NCBI RefSeq assembly: GCF_035920365.1
Contig: NZ_CP109150.1
Span: 5,022,001-5,086,000, forward strand
Direction of reading: 5' to 3'
DNA length: 64,000 nucleotides
Source: Micromonospora sp. NBC_01740
GTDB lineage: Bacteria; Actinomycetota; Actinomycetes; Mycobacteriales; Micromonosporaceae
Every line of letters begins with the position of its first letter. Positions within the stretch are counted from its first letter, which is position 1. Shown piece after piece: positions 1 to 8,226 of the stretch. A model generated the notes under the pieces. The model saw nothing but the letters and a program-made list of their open reading frames with translations, made no database searches and had not been told where the DNA came from. The translations under genes and the position numbers were made by a program.

Positions 1-376
1 CGGACCAGCCTTCCTCGTTGCGTCCCCAGCGGGGGTCGCGCAGCGGGTTGACCACCGGCGCCCAGACGTTGAGGCCGACCCGCTCGGGGTCGGCGTGGTG
101 CTTGGCGCGCACCTCGTCGCCGACGGCGGCGCCGACGGCCCGGACCAGCTCGGGGTTCCAGCTGCTGGCAAGCCCGACCGCCTGCGGGAAGACGGTGGCC
201 TTGCCGAGCCAGGCCACCCCGTGCAGCGCCTCGGTGCCGGTGCGGAAGGAGGGTAGGCCGAGGCGGGGCACGGGCGCCTGCCACTGGTGCAGCAGGCCGA
301 GCTTCTCCGGCAGGGTGAGCCGGTCCAGCAGGTCGTCGACGATGGCCTGCGGGGAGGGGGCGGGGTGGTCGGTCAT
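1..376 (-). CDS. GH3 family glycoside hydrolase, N-terminal part (cut by window edge)
   Basis: Only the first 125 codons are in the window; the gene reads out through position 1. The ATG at 376-374 opens a typical GH3 N-terminal barrel: a TLPEKLGLLHQ segment, then TEALHGVAW near residue 48, the TVFPQAVGLASSWNPELVR block, and NVWAPVVNPLRDPRWGRNEE near the cut. This pattern belongs to GH3 beta-glucosidases and beta-xylosidases; the catalytic Asp lies further downstream and cannot be seen. No signal peptide, so it should act in the cytoplasm on imported oligosaccharides. It sits next to a ROK regulator, an oligosaccharide importer and GH31/GH42 enzymes, so it probably removes backbone glucose or xylose. 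Its own promoter region holds two LacI-type palindromes. Family is secure, substrate is inferred. Confidence 0.88.
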   Translation of the reverse strand, partial: MTDHPAPSPQAIVDDLLDRLTLPEKLGLLHQWQAPVPRLGLPSFRTGTEALHGVAWLGKATVFPQAVGLASSWNPELVRAVGAAVGDEVRAKHHADPERVGLNVWAPVVNPLRDPRWGRNEEGWS

Positions 377-413
377 GGTCGGGTCGCCTTCCGTGGGTCC
401 GCGTCACGACCGT

Positions 414-429
414 GTCGAAGCGCTTCGAC
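414..429. promoter_or_regulatory. LacI-type operator, proximal copy
   Basis: GTCGAAGCGCTTCGAC is a perfect 16-bp palindrome with the central CG of LacI-family operators. It lies 38 bp upstream of the GH3 start, where it could block a promoter. A second copy lies 70 bp further upstream. The regulator that reads it is not among the genes visible here. Confidence 0.75.
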
Positions 430-483
430 GAACGGTGGCGCGAGCGGCGTCGCGGTGGGGGTGGCGGCCGCCGGCCCGGAAGC

Positions 484-499
484 GTTGAAGCGCTTCGAC
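484..499. promoter_or_regulatory. LacI-type operator, distal copy
   Basis: GTTGAAGCGCTTCGAC matches the proximal operator in 15 of 16 positions. Centre-to-centre distance is 70 bp, about seven helical turns, so both copies face the same side of the DNA, which suits looping by a tetrameric or paired-dimer repressor. It sits between the ROK gene's 3' end and the GH3 gene. Confidence 0.72.
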
Positions 500-599
500 G
501 ACTGCGCGAGACATGCCGCCCCGGGTGCCCGAGCCACAGGGCGGCGGTTCGAGGTTGGCACCCCGCGCCGGTCCGGTCAAGGCCCGCTGGCCCCGGGGG

Positions 600-1820
600 T
601 CACGCCGCGGGGAGCCGACCCGACTCGACGGCGGCGAGCGAGGCGGTGGCGCCACCGAGCGCGGTGGCCGCCGAGTCCAGGGTGGAGGCGTCCAGCAGGC
701 AGCCGCCGGCCTGCGGAGCGTGGGTCCGCGCGGCGAACTCCGTGCGGGCCGCCGGCAGCAGCCACGGGGCCAGGGTCGCGAGGTGCCCGCCGACCACCAC
801 GGCCTGCGGGTTGAGCAGATTGGCCAGGACGGAAGCGGCGTGCCCGAGCCGGCAGCCGACGTCGGCCAGTCCGGCCAGGACGCCGGGGTCGCCCTGGCGG
901 GCCAGCGCCTGGATCCGTTCGATCTCCGGCAGGAAGTCGGTGACCGGCCCGTCCTGCTGGGTGTCGGGCAGCAGGCGGCCGACCACCGCCGGCAGCCCGG
1001 CGTACGCGGCCAGGCAGCCGCGCCGCCCGCACCCGCAGGCGGGACCGGCCGGGTCGAGCGTCAGGTGCCCGATCTCGCCCGCGAATCCCCGTCCGCCGCG
1101 CAGCAGCCGGCCGCCGGCGACGATCCCCGCGCCGACGGAGGCCCCGCCGGTGAGGTGGACCAGGTGGGCGGCCCCGGCGTACGCGCCGTGGCGGTGCTCG
1201 GCGAGGACGGCGAGGTTGGCGTCGGTGTCGACGTCGATGGTGAGACCGGGCTCGCGCAGTGCGGCGCGCAGGTCGGCGGCGAGGGGCACGTCCCGCCAGC
1301 CGAGCGCGGTGGCCCGGGGAACGGCGCCGTCGGCGTCGACGAGGCCGGGCACGCCCACGGTCAGGCCGAGCACGCGGCGGTCCTGCCCGGTCAGCCGGGT
1401 GATCGCCCGCCGGGCCAGGGCCGCCAGCGCGCGGACCGTCTCGGCGGGGGAGGACGTCGGCGCGGCGAAGGCACGCCGCCAGGTGAGCAGCCGGGCGCCG
1501 GCCAGGTCGACGGCCACCACCACCAGTTCGTCGGCGGCGATCTGCATGCCCAGGGCCGCGTACGGGGCGCCGTCGAGGACGAGCATGGTCGCGGGGCGTC
1601 CGACCCGGTTCTCGGTCAGCCCGGTCTCGCGCAGCAGCCGCCGTTCGATCAGCTCGCCGACCAGGCTGGACACGGTGGCCTTGTTCAGGCCGGTGTGCGC
1701 CGCGATGTCAGCCCGGGAGCAGGGGGCGTGGCGGCGGACGTGCCGCAGCACGACGGCCCGGTTGGCCGTACGGACGTCGCCGAGGTCGCTCGGCCGCGGT
1801 TCGCTGTGGCTGCTGATCAC
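600..1820 (-). CDS. ROK family (XylR-like) transcriptional regulator
   Basis: 406 aa, the usual length for XylR/NagC-type ROK repressors. A winged helix-turn-helix occupies roughly residues 20-80 (SRADIAAHTGLNKATVSSL is the recognition region). The ROK sugar-kinase-like fold follows; GEIGHLTLD near residue 250 and CGCGRRGC near residue 265 give the His and Cys ligands of the structural zinc. The GTG start at 1820 is preceded by GGGAG about 10 nt away. It is divergent from the solute-binding protein gene, and the shared gap carries an inverted repeat with the TTAGTTTGTTT half-site known for Bacillus XylR. It probably represses the transporter and the GH31/GH42 genes until a xylose-containing or related sugar binds. 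Ligand is inferred. Confidence 0.9.
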   Translation of the reverse strand: MISSHSEPRPSDLGDVRTANRAVVLRHVRRHAPCSRADIAAHTGLNKATVSSLVGELIERRLLRETGLTENRVGRPATMLVLDGAPYAALGMQIAADELVVVAVDLAGARLLTWRRAFAAPTSSPAETVRALAALARRAITRLTGQDRRVLGLTVGVPGLVDADGAVPRATALGWRDVPLAADLRAALREPGLTIDVDTDANLAVLAEHRHGAYAGAAHLVHLTGGASVGAGIVAGGRLLRGGRGFAGEIGHLTLDPAGPACGCGRRGCLAAYAGLPAVVGRLLPDTQQDGPVTDFLPEIERIQALARQGDPGVLAGLADVGCRLGHAASVLANLLNPQAVVVGGHLATLAPWLLPAARTEFAARTHAPQAGGCLLDASTLDSAATALGGATASLAAVESGRLPAA

Positions 1821-1926
1821 GATCTGTCCGCTCCCTGGGCGACGGTGCGCGATCCCGGTGGTGCCGCGCGCCCCATCATCGCGTACGTGGCGGGTGCCGC
1901 TGTCTTGTGGGACGGATCACCGTCGA

Positions 1927-1955
1927 TTAGTTTGTTTGGCTAGAACCCCAACTAA
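1927..1955. promoter_or_regulatory. ROK/XylR-type operator A
   Basis: The segment starts TTAGTTTGTTTGG and ends with AACTAA, so it has inverted TTAGTT half-sites. Within it TTTGG-N6-CCCCAAC (1935-1952) recurs with the same spacing at 8193-8210 before the GH42 gene. It lies in the divergent gap between the ROK regulator and the transporter operon, where it could control both directions. Confidence 0.75.
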
Positions 1956-2013
1956 TTCTAGCCGGACACGAACGGTCCGCGAAACCGTTATCCGATGACG
2001 AAGGGAGTGCGCC

Positions 2014-3675
2014 GTGAAGCCGTCCCTGCCGGGCGTATCCACCGACCGACGGTCCCTGCTGCGCCTGCTCGGCCTCGGCGCCGCCACGACGATGGGCGGC
2101 GCCACCCTGGCCGGTTGCAGCAAGGAGGCCGGGAGCAAGGGCAGCGCCACGAAGGGCGACGCCATCCGGTCGGTGCTGCCCGCCCACAAGCCGGCCGAGT
2201 TGCTCAAGCCCGACATCGTCGGGGAAGGGCCGATCCCCGACGGCTACCTCAGCTACCCCCGCAGCCTGGTCGACGCCGTCACCGAGCAGCCCGGCCGGGG
2301 CGGCCCGGCGATCCGCAGCATGAGCCCGTGGTGGGGGCCCACCCCGCCGACGCTGGGCCGCAACTCCTACCTGGCGGCGGTCAACGCCAAGCTGGGCGTG
2401 GATCTGGACCCGAGCCTGCAGGACGGCACGACCTACGCCGACAAGCTCAACGCGATGCTCGGCGCCCGCGACGTGCCCGACCTGCTCATGGTCCCCAACT
2501 GGGAGGTCGACAAGGTCGCCCGGTTCTCCGACGCCGTCAAGGCGCTGTTCGAGGACCTCACCGACCACCTCAAGGGCGACAGCGCCGCGAAGTACCCGTA
2601 CCTCGCCGCGCTGCCCACCGGCGCGTGGGAGTACTCGGTCTGGGCCGGCCGGCTCTACGCCGTGCCGTACCCCACCGACGGGGTGTTCGCGTGGGCGCTG
2701 TTCCACCGCAAGGACCTGCTCGACAAGGCCGGCCTGACCGCGCCCACCTCGCCGGAGGAGCTGCACGAGCTGGGCAGGAAGCTCACCGACCCGGGCAAGG
2801 GGGTGTGGGCGTTCGGCAGCATCTTCGACATGGTGCAGCAGTTCTTCGGCTGCCAGCAGACCTGGCGCAAGAAGGCCGACGGCGGCCTGGAGCACAAGTT
2901 CGAGAACCCGGGCTTCCGCGCGGCCCTGGAGTTCACCGCGAAGCTCTTCGCCGAGGGGCTGGTGCACCCCGACACGGTGGCCAGCAAGGGCGCCGACGAG
3001 AAGCAGCTCTTCAAGGCCGGCAAGATCATGATATTCCAGGACGGGCTCGGCGCGTGGCAGGGCCTGCAGGGCGAGCAGTCCAAGATCCTGCCGAGCTTCG
3101 ACATGCAGCCGCTGCCGGTGTTCGGCGCGGCCGGCGCTCAGCCGGTCATCTGGGGCAGCGAGAAGCCGATCTTCTTCACCTTCGTGAAGAAGGGCGTCGG
3201 CGCGGAGCGCGTCGACGAGCTGCTGCGGGTGCTCAACTGGTGCGCCGCGCCGTTCGGCAGCCGCGAGTTCGAGCTGCGCGAGTACGGCGTGGAGGGCAAG
3301 CACTTCACCCGGGGCCCCGACGGCAGCCCGCTGCCCAGCGACCTCGGCCGCAAGGAGCTGGGCGGCCAGTACAACTTCTGCCGGGTCGCGGTGAAGGTGA
3401 AGAGCAGCGACACGCCGAACTACGTCCAGCAGTACCTGGACTACTACAAGAAGAACATCGGCCTGCTGGAGAAGGACCTGTTCGCCGGGATCAAGCTGGA
3501 GCTGCCGGCCAACTGGTCGAAGATCATCCAGCCGACGGAGGACAAGATCCGCGACATCCTGCGCGGCCGTCGCCCGATCAGCGACCTCGACCAGGTGACG
3601 AAGGAGTTCCTCGCCTCCGGCGGTGAGGAGGGGCGCGCGTTCCACGAGAAGGCGCTCGCCGACAACGGCCGATGA
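2014..3675 (+). CDS. Extracellular solute-binding lipoprotein of an oligosaccharide ABC importer
   Basis: 553 aa, long for a family 1 solute-binding protein and typical of the LplA-like group that serves plant oligosaccharide importers. The N-terminus has DRRSLLRLLG (twin Arg at 12-13), a hydrophobic stretch and a lipobox LAGC with the acylated Cys at 35, so export may be by Tat and the mature protein is a membrane-anchored lipoprotein. The GTG start has GGGAG just upstream. The 3' end overlaps the first permease gene by 4 bp (ATGA), so translation is coupled. It should capture oligosaccharides outside the cell. With GH31, GH42 and GH3 enzymes alongside, xyloglucan oligosaccharides are the likeliest ligand, but binding residues cannot be judged by eye. 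Confidence 0.92.
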   Translation: MKPSLPGVSTDRRSLLRLLGLGAATTMGGATLAGCSKEAGSKGSATKGDAIRSVLPAHKPAELLKPDIVGEGPIPDGYLSYPRSLVDAVTEQPGRGGPAIRSMSPWWGPTPPTLGRNSYLAAVNAKLGVDLDPSLQDGTTYADKLNAMLGARDVPDLLMVPNWEVDKVARFSDAVKALFEDLTDHLKGDSAAKYPYLAALPTGAWEYSVWAGRLYAVPYPTDGVFAWALFHRKDLLDKAGLTAPTSPEELHELGRKLTDPGKGVWAFGSIFDMVQQFFGCQQTWRKKADGGLEHKFENPGFRAALEFTAKLFAEGLVHPDTVASKGADEKQLFKAGKIMIFQDGLGAWQGLQGEQSKILPSFDMQPLPVFGAAGAQPVIWGSEKPIFFTFVKKGVGAERVDELLRVLNWCAAPFGSREFELREYGVEGKHFTRGPDGSPLPSDLGRKELGGQYNFCRVAVKVKSSDTPNYVQQYLDYYKKNIGLLEKDLFAGIKLELPANWSKIIQPTEDKIRDILRGRRPISDLDQVTKEFLASGGEEGRAFHEKALADNGR

Positions 3676-4709
3676 GCGGCCCGGGCACCGCCGGCGCGGT
3701 CGACGCGCCAGCGGACCACCGCCCGGCCCGGCCCGGCCGTCGGGGCCGGGCCGCCGGTCGTACGCCGCCCGTCCGGCCCCGGCGTACCCTGCGGGACCGG
3801 CTGCGCCGGGACTGGCCGCTGCTGGCCATGACAGCGCCCGCCGCGTGCCTGTTGCTGGTCTTCCACTACCTGCCGACGCTGGGCAACGTCATCGCCTTCC
3901 AGGACTACAACCCGTTCGTCGGCGACGACCCGCTCGAGGCGTTCCTCTACAGCGAGTGGATCGGCTTCGGCAACTTCGAGGCGCTGTTCGTCGACCCGCT
4001 GTTCTGGGACGCGGTCCGCAACACCCTGACCATCACCGCGTTCCAGCTCGTCTTCTTCTTCCCGCTGCCGATCATGTTGGCGATCCTGCTCAACAGCCTG
4101 GTCTCCGGCCGGGTGCGGGGCTTCGTGCAGAGCGTCGTCTACCTGCCGCACTTCTTCAGCTGGGTGCTGGTGGTCACGTTCTTCGTGCAGATGCTCGGCG
4201 GGGCCGGCCTGCTGGCCCAGGAGATGCGCGAGGCCGGCATGCAGCCCTGGGACGTGATGACCAACCCGGACACCTTCATCGTCCTGGTCACCGCCGAGTC
4301 GGTGTGGAAGGACGTCGGCTGGGGCGCGATCGTCTTCCTGGCCGCGCTGTCCGCGATCGACCCCAATCTGTACGAGGCGGCGGCCGCCGACGGGGCCGGC
4401 CGGTGGCGGCGGCTGTGGCACATCACCCTGCCGGGCCTGCGCCCGGTGATCGTGCTGCTGCTCATCATGCGGCTGGGCGACGCGCTGTCGGTCGGCTTCG
4501 AGCAGTTCATCCTGCAACGCGAGGCGGTCGGTCGGGAGGCCGCCGAGGTGCTGGACACATTCGTCTACTACCAGGCCATCAGCACCCAGCAGTGGGGTCT
4601 CGGCGCCGCCGCCGGCCTGTTCAAGGCAGTGGTGGGGCTGGTCCTCATCCTCGCCGCCAACAAGGTGGCGCACCGCTTCGGCGAGCAGGGGGTGTACGCA
4701 AGATCATGA
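3672..4709 (+). CDS. Sugar ABC transporter permease (LplB-like)
   Basis: 345 aa integral membrane subunit of the importer. The first 50 residues are Arg/Pro-rich and cytosolic; a transmembrane helix follows at MTAPAACLLLVFHYL, then about five more. The cytoplasmic EAA loop that docks the ATPase is visible at EAAAADGAGRWRRLWHITLP near residue 236. It overlaps the binding-protein gene by 4 bp and the next permease gene by 4 bp. No ATP-binding subunit is encoded nearby; importers of this class usually share one multitasking MsiK-type ATPase encoded elsewhere. Confidence 0.92.
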   Translation: MSGPGTAGAVDAPADHRPARPGRRGRAAGRTPPVRPRRTLRDRLRRDWPLLAMTAPAACLLLVFHYLPTLGNVIAFQDYNPFVGDDPLEAFLYSEWIGFGNFEALFVDPLFWDAVRNTLTITAFQLVFFFPLPIMLAILLNSLVSGRVRGFVQSVVYLPHFFSWVLVVTFFVQMLGGAGLLAQEMREAGMQPWDVMTNPDTFIVLVTAESVWKDVGWGAIVFLAALSAIDPNLYEAAAADGAGRWRRLWHITLPGLRPVIVLLLIMRLGDALSVGFEQFILQREAVGREAAEVLDTFVYYQAISTQQWGLGAAAGLFKAVVGLVLILAANKVAHRFGEQGVYARS

Positions 4710-5677
4710 CCGCACAGCTCAGTGGCGTCGGCCCCGTGTCGGCGCGCCCGACACCCGATCCCCTGCCCAGGCGGCGGCGGTCCCAGCGACCCGCCTGGGA
4801 GGAACCGCCCACGCCGCTGGGCACGCTGGCCAAGGGAGCGGTGCTCACGGCGCTCGTCGCGGCCGTGCTCGTGCCCATGTGGGCGGTGCTGGTGACCAGC
4901 CTCGCCTCGCGCAGCACGATCGACGAGGCCGGCGGGATGGTGATGGTGCCCCGCGAGATCGACCCGTCGGCGTACATCACCATCTTCAGCGGTGGGCAGA
5001 TCACCCAGGCCGTGTGGATCAGTACGCTGGTCACCGTCCTCGGTACGACCGTGAGCCTGGTGCTCACCGTCCTCGCCGCGTACGGGCTGTCCCGGCCCGG
5101 GTCGGTGGGACACCGGGGGTTGCTCTTCTTCTTCCTGCTGACCTTCCTGATCTTTCCCGGCCTGGTGCCCAGCTACCTCGTGGTCACCGGCCTGGGGCTC
5201 AAGGACAGCATCTGGTCGCTGATCCTGCCCAGCGCGATCAGCGTGTTCAACCTGGTGGTGATCCGGGCGTTCTTCATGAACGTCCCCGGTGAGCTGCTCG
5301 ACAGCGCCCGCATCGACGGCGCGGGGGAGTTCCGCATCCTGTGGCGCATCGTGCTGCCGCTGTCCAGGGCGGTGATCGCCGTCGTCGGTCTCTTCTACGC
5401 CGTCGGCTACTGGAACGCCTACTTCAACGCGGTGCTCTACATCGACGACAACGACAAGTTCCCGATCCAGCGGGTGTTGCAGAGCTACATCCTCGCCGGC
5501 CAGTCGCCGAACGTGTCCGGGGCGGCGGTGAGCCTGCCGGGCATCAGCGCGTACCCGCCGACCCTGGCGGTGAAGATGGCGGTGGTGATGGTGACCGTCG
5601 TGCCGGCGGTGATCGTCTACCCGTTCGTGCAGCGGCACTTCACCAAGGGTGTGATCACCGGCGCGGTGAAGGGCTGA
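4706..5677 (+). CDS. Sugar ABC transporter permease (LplC/YtcP-like)
   Basis: 323 aa from the ATG at 4706, which overlaps the preceding stop as ATGA; longer in-frame starts would run far into the upstream gene. Six predicted membrane helices start at LAKGAVLTALVAAVLVPMWA. The EAA-type motif DSARIDGAGEFRILWRIVLP lies near residue 198. The FTKGVITGAVKG C-terminus is characteristic of carbohydrate uptake permeases of this family. It heterodimerises with the preceding permease. A strong hairpin follows the stop codon, closing the operon. Confidence 0.93.
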   Translation: MTAQLSGVGPVSARPTPDPLPRRRRSQRPAWEEPPTPLGTLAKGAVLTALVAAVLVPMWAVLVTSLASRSTIDEAGGMVMVPREIDPSAYITIFSGGQITQAVWISTLVTVLGTTVSLVLTVLAAYGLSRPGSVGHRGLLFFFLLTFLIFPGLVPSYLVVTGLGLKDSIWSLILPSAISVFNLVVIRAFFMNVPGELLDSARIDGAGEFRILWRIVLPLSRAVIAVVGLFYAVGYWNAYFNAVLYIDDNDKFPIQRVLQSYILAGQSPNVSGAAVSLPGISAYPPTLAVKMAVVMVTVVPAVIVYPFVQRHFTKGVITGAVKG

Positions 5678-5687
5678 CCGGGCCCGC

Positions 5688-5720
5688 GCGGCGCCCGACC
5701 CCTGACGGGTCGGGCGCCGC
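5688..5720. terminator. Bidirectional intrinsic terminator
   Basis: A perfect 14-bp stem (GCGGCGCCCGACCC with its complement) closes a 5-nt loop. It sits in the 49-bp gap between the convergent permease and GH31 genes and can serve both. There is no long T tract, which is common in this GC-rich group. Confidence 0.85.
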
Positions 5721-5726
5721 TCGCCG

Positions 5727-8066
5727 TCACGCCGGGTCGGGGAACCATCCGTCGAAGGGCGCCGGGGTGACCGGCTCGCCGTTGAGCAGCAGCCGGGCCG
5801 GCAGGTCCGCGCCGGCGACGCTGACGTGCGCCACCCGCAGCGGGCCGTCGGTGTCCACGCGCAGGGTGTCGCCGTCGCGTACGGCCGTCACGACCGTGTC
5901 GCCGTCGACGTCGTGCAGCACCGTACGGGCGTCGACCGCGCCCCAGCTCACCAGCGTGACGTCGGCGAACGGCCCGTCGCCGACCGTGTCGCCCGGCGCC
6001 ACGACCGGGACGAGCGCGCCGTGCCGGACGTAGAGCGGCGACCGGTGCAGCGGCACGGTGACCCGCAGGCGTTGCCCGCCGCGGTGCCGCTCGCCGGTGG
6101 CAGCGTCGACCCAGTCGTCGCCGACGGGCAGGTAGACGTCGCGCCGCCCGGACGGGTCCGTGACGGGGGCGACCAGCAGGTCGGTGCCGAGGCGGTACTG
6201 CAGGTCCGTCGTCCACGCGGTCGGGTCGTCGGGGGTGTCCACCAGCAGCGCGCGCATCATCGGCGTGCCGTCGGCGGCCGACCGTACCGCCGCGGACCAC
6301 AGGTAGGGCATCAGCCGGTAGCGCAGCCGCAGGGCGGCCACCGCGTCGCGTTCGGTCTCGGCGGGGAAGTCCCACGGCAGCCGGCTGGTGGTGCCGTGCA
6401 GGCGGACCAGCGGCGACAACGCGCCGAACTGGGTCCACCGGACGTACAGCTCGGGCGTCGGGGTGCCGTGGAAGCCGCCGGTGTCGTGACTCCAGAACGG
6501 CACGCCGGAGAGCCCGTGCGACAGCCCGCCGCGCAGGGTGCTGGCCAGCCCCGGCCAGGTGGCGTTGACGTCGCCGCTCCACTGTGCGCTGTGCCGCTGC
6601 CCGCCCAGGTACGACGAGCGGGCCCACACCGTGCGGTGCCCGGTCACTTCCTCGGTCACCTGCGCGACCACGTCGTTGAACAGCAGCGCGTACACGTTGT
6701 GCAGTTCGACGCCGGTCATCCCGTTGTGGGCGACGGCGTCGACGGGCACGCCCTCGGCGAAGTCGGTCTTGAAGACCGCCACCCCCTGCACCAGCAGGGG
6801 CCGCAGCAGCCCGGTGAACCATTCGACGGCGGCCGGGTTGGTGAGGTCCACGATGGCGCTCGCCGGGTGGCTGCCGTGCCAGACGTCGGCGACGTACGGG
6901 CTGCCGTCGGCGTGGCGCAGGAAGTAGCCGGCCTCGGCCGCCGCGGCGTAGAGCGGGCTGTCGGTCATCAGGTACGGGTTCATCCAGAGGCAGACCCGGA
7001 AGCCCTGCCGCGCGAGGCTCCGCAGCATCGCCGTCGGGTCGGGGAACGCCTCGGCGTCCCACTGCAGGTCCGACCAGCGGCCGGCGACCTGCCAGTAGCA
7101 GTCCAGGTGCAGCACGTCGCAGGGGATGCCGCGTTCGCGCAGCAGGCGGGCGCGCTCGAGTACCCGCTCCTGCGAGTCGGGGAAAAAGCCGGAGGAGACC
7201 CAGGCGCCGAACGCCCACTTCGGCGGCAGGTACGGACGGCCGGTGAGCCGGTCGAAGCGGTCGAGCACCTGCGCCGGGGTCGGGCCGGCCAGCACGTAGT
7301 AGTCGAGCAGGTCGTCGGGGACCAGGATCTGCACGCTGCTGTGGGTGGACTGGCAGACGTCGAACTGCACCGGCAGCCCGCTGTCGACCAGCACCCCGTA
7401 GCCCCGGTCCGACAGGTAGAACGGCACGTTCTTGTGGGAGCGGTCCGACTCGCCGCCGAAGGCGTCGAAGTTCCACATCAGCGGCCGCTGGCCCCGCTTG
7501 TCCAGGGGGGTGAACTTCTCGCCGAAGCCGACGAAGCGTTCGTCGCCGGGCGCGACGAAGCTCTCGTGCCAGGCGACGGGCGCGCCGTCGACGGTGGAGC
7601 GGCCGAACGGCAGGGTGCGCCGCCGGCCGCTGATGTCGCGGGTGCCCGGGTCCTGCTCGAGCAGCAGCCGCCCGTCGGCGCCGAGGAAGCGCAGGTGCCA
7701 CGGATCCAGGCGGATCTCGGCGACCACGGCGCCGGTGTCGACCCGGACGCGGGCCTCGTCGACGGTGACGGTGGCCGGGTGGGTGCCGGGGTGCACCAGC
7801 GGCAGCGCCCGCGCGGAGCGGCTGCGGGCCTGCGGATCGTCGGACAGGCGTACCCGGATCACCCCCTCGCCGGCGGCGTCGACGCGCACCACCATGCTCG
7901 CGCCGTCGGAGAGGGCGGCCTTGAACGTCACCCCGTGCGCGTCGGTCGCGACGACCTCGGCCCGACCGACGACGGCGGCCGCGTCCTCGCCGGGGCCGCG
8001 CACCGGCAGGTCGGGTGGGTCGGCCACGAAGGTCTCGTACGGGACCAACGGCGGTCGGTAGGGCAT
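5727..8066 (-). CDS. GH31 alpha-xylosidase
   Basis: 779 aa, close to E. coli YicI (772 aa). The catalytic nucleophile Asp is in FKTDFAE near residue 435, and the acid/base Asp is in WSGDVNATW near residue 499, the same spacing as in YicI. DCYWQVAGRWSDLQWD near residue 330 is typical of the alpha-xylosidase subgroup rather than alpha-glucosidases. No signal peptide, so it acts on imported material, cleaving alpha-1,6-xylose from xyloglucan oligosaccharides such as isoprimeverose. It is divergent from the GH42 gene; the 160-bp gap between them carries ROK-type half-sites. It is convergent with the importer operon. Confidence 0.92.
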   Translation of the reverse strand: MPYRPPLVPYETFVADPPDLPVRGPGEDAAAVVGRAEVVATDAHGVTFKAALSDGASMVVRVDAAGEGVIRVRLSDDPQARSRSARALPLVHPGTHPATVTVDEARVRVDTGAVVAEIRLDPWHLRFLGADGRLLLEQDPGTRDISGRRRTLPFGRSTVDGAPVAWHESFVAPGDERFVGFGEKFTPLDKRGQRPLMWNFDAFGGESDRSHKNVPFYLSDRGYGVLVDSGLPVQFDVCQSTHSSVQILVPDDLLDYYVLAGPTPAQVLDRFDRLTGRPYLPPKWAFGAWVSSGFFPDSQERVLERARLLRERGIPCDVLHLDCYWQVAGRWSDLQWDAEAFPDPTAMLRSLARQGFRVCLWMNPYLMTDSPLYAAAAEAGYFLRHADGSPYVADVWHGSHPASAIVDLTNPAAVEWFTGLLRPLLVQGVAVFKTDFAEGVPVDAVAHNGMTGVELHNVYALLFNDVVAQVTEEVTGHRTVWARSSYLGGQRHSAQWSGDVNATWPGLASTLRGGLSHGLSGVPFWSHDTGGFHGTPTPELYVRWTQFGALSPLVRLHGTTSRLPWDFPAETERDAVAALRLRYRLMPYLWSAAVRSAADGTPMMRALLVDTPDDPTAWTTDLQYRLGTDLLVAPVTDPSGRRDVYLPVGDDWVDAATGERHRGGQRLRVTVPLHRSPLYVRHGALVPVVAPGDTVGDGPFADVTLVSWGAVDARTVLHDVDGDTVVTAVRDGDTLRVDTDGPLRVAHVSVAGADLPARLLLNGEPVTPAPFDGWFPDPA

Positions 8067-8100
8067 CGGCGTCTCCTCCAGGATGGTTCCGGCGGTCCCG

Positions 8101-8128
8101 TCAGTTTCTTTGGCTCCTCAACTAACTG
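8101..8128. promoter_or_regulatory. ROK/XylR-type operator B
   Basis: This segment reads TCAGTTTCTTTGGCTCC and continues to CAACTAACTG. It resembles operator A (TTAGTTTGTTTGGCT ... AACTAA) but with 4 bp less between the half-sites. It is 35-60 bp upstream of the GH31 start on the minus strand. Confidence 0.6.
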
Positions 8129-8192
8129 TCAACGAAAACCTGCACCGGATCGGCGAAGCATCGGCGTTGACAGGCGCAAACGTCGTCAATAT

Positions 8193-8216
8193 TTTGGACG
8201 CTTCCCCAACAAACTG
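8193..8216. promoter_or_regulatory. ROK/XylR-type operator C
   Basis: TTTGG-N6-CCCCAAC followed by AAACT, the same core and spacing as operator A. It ends 10 bp before the GH42 start codon, so bound repressor would block transcription or early elongation. The shared core across two promoters of one locus supports control by the ROK regulator. Confidence 0.65.
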
Positions 8217-8226
8217 GCGGTGAGCG

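Noticed and set aside
412..1998. 528-codon frame opposite the ROK gene
   Set aside because: Low-complexity Arg/Ser/Pro composition and exact antisense to a well-supported ROK regulator.
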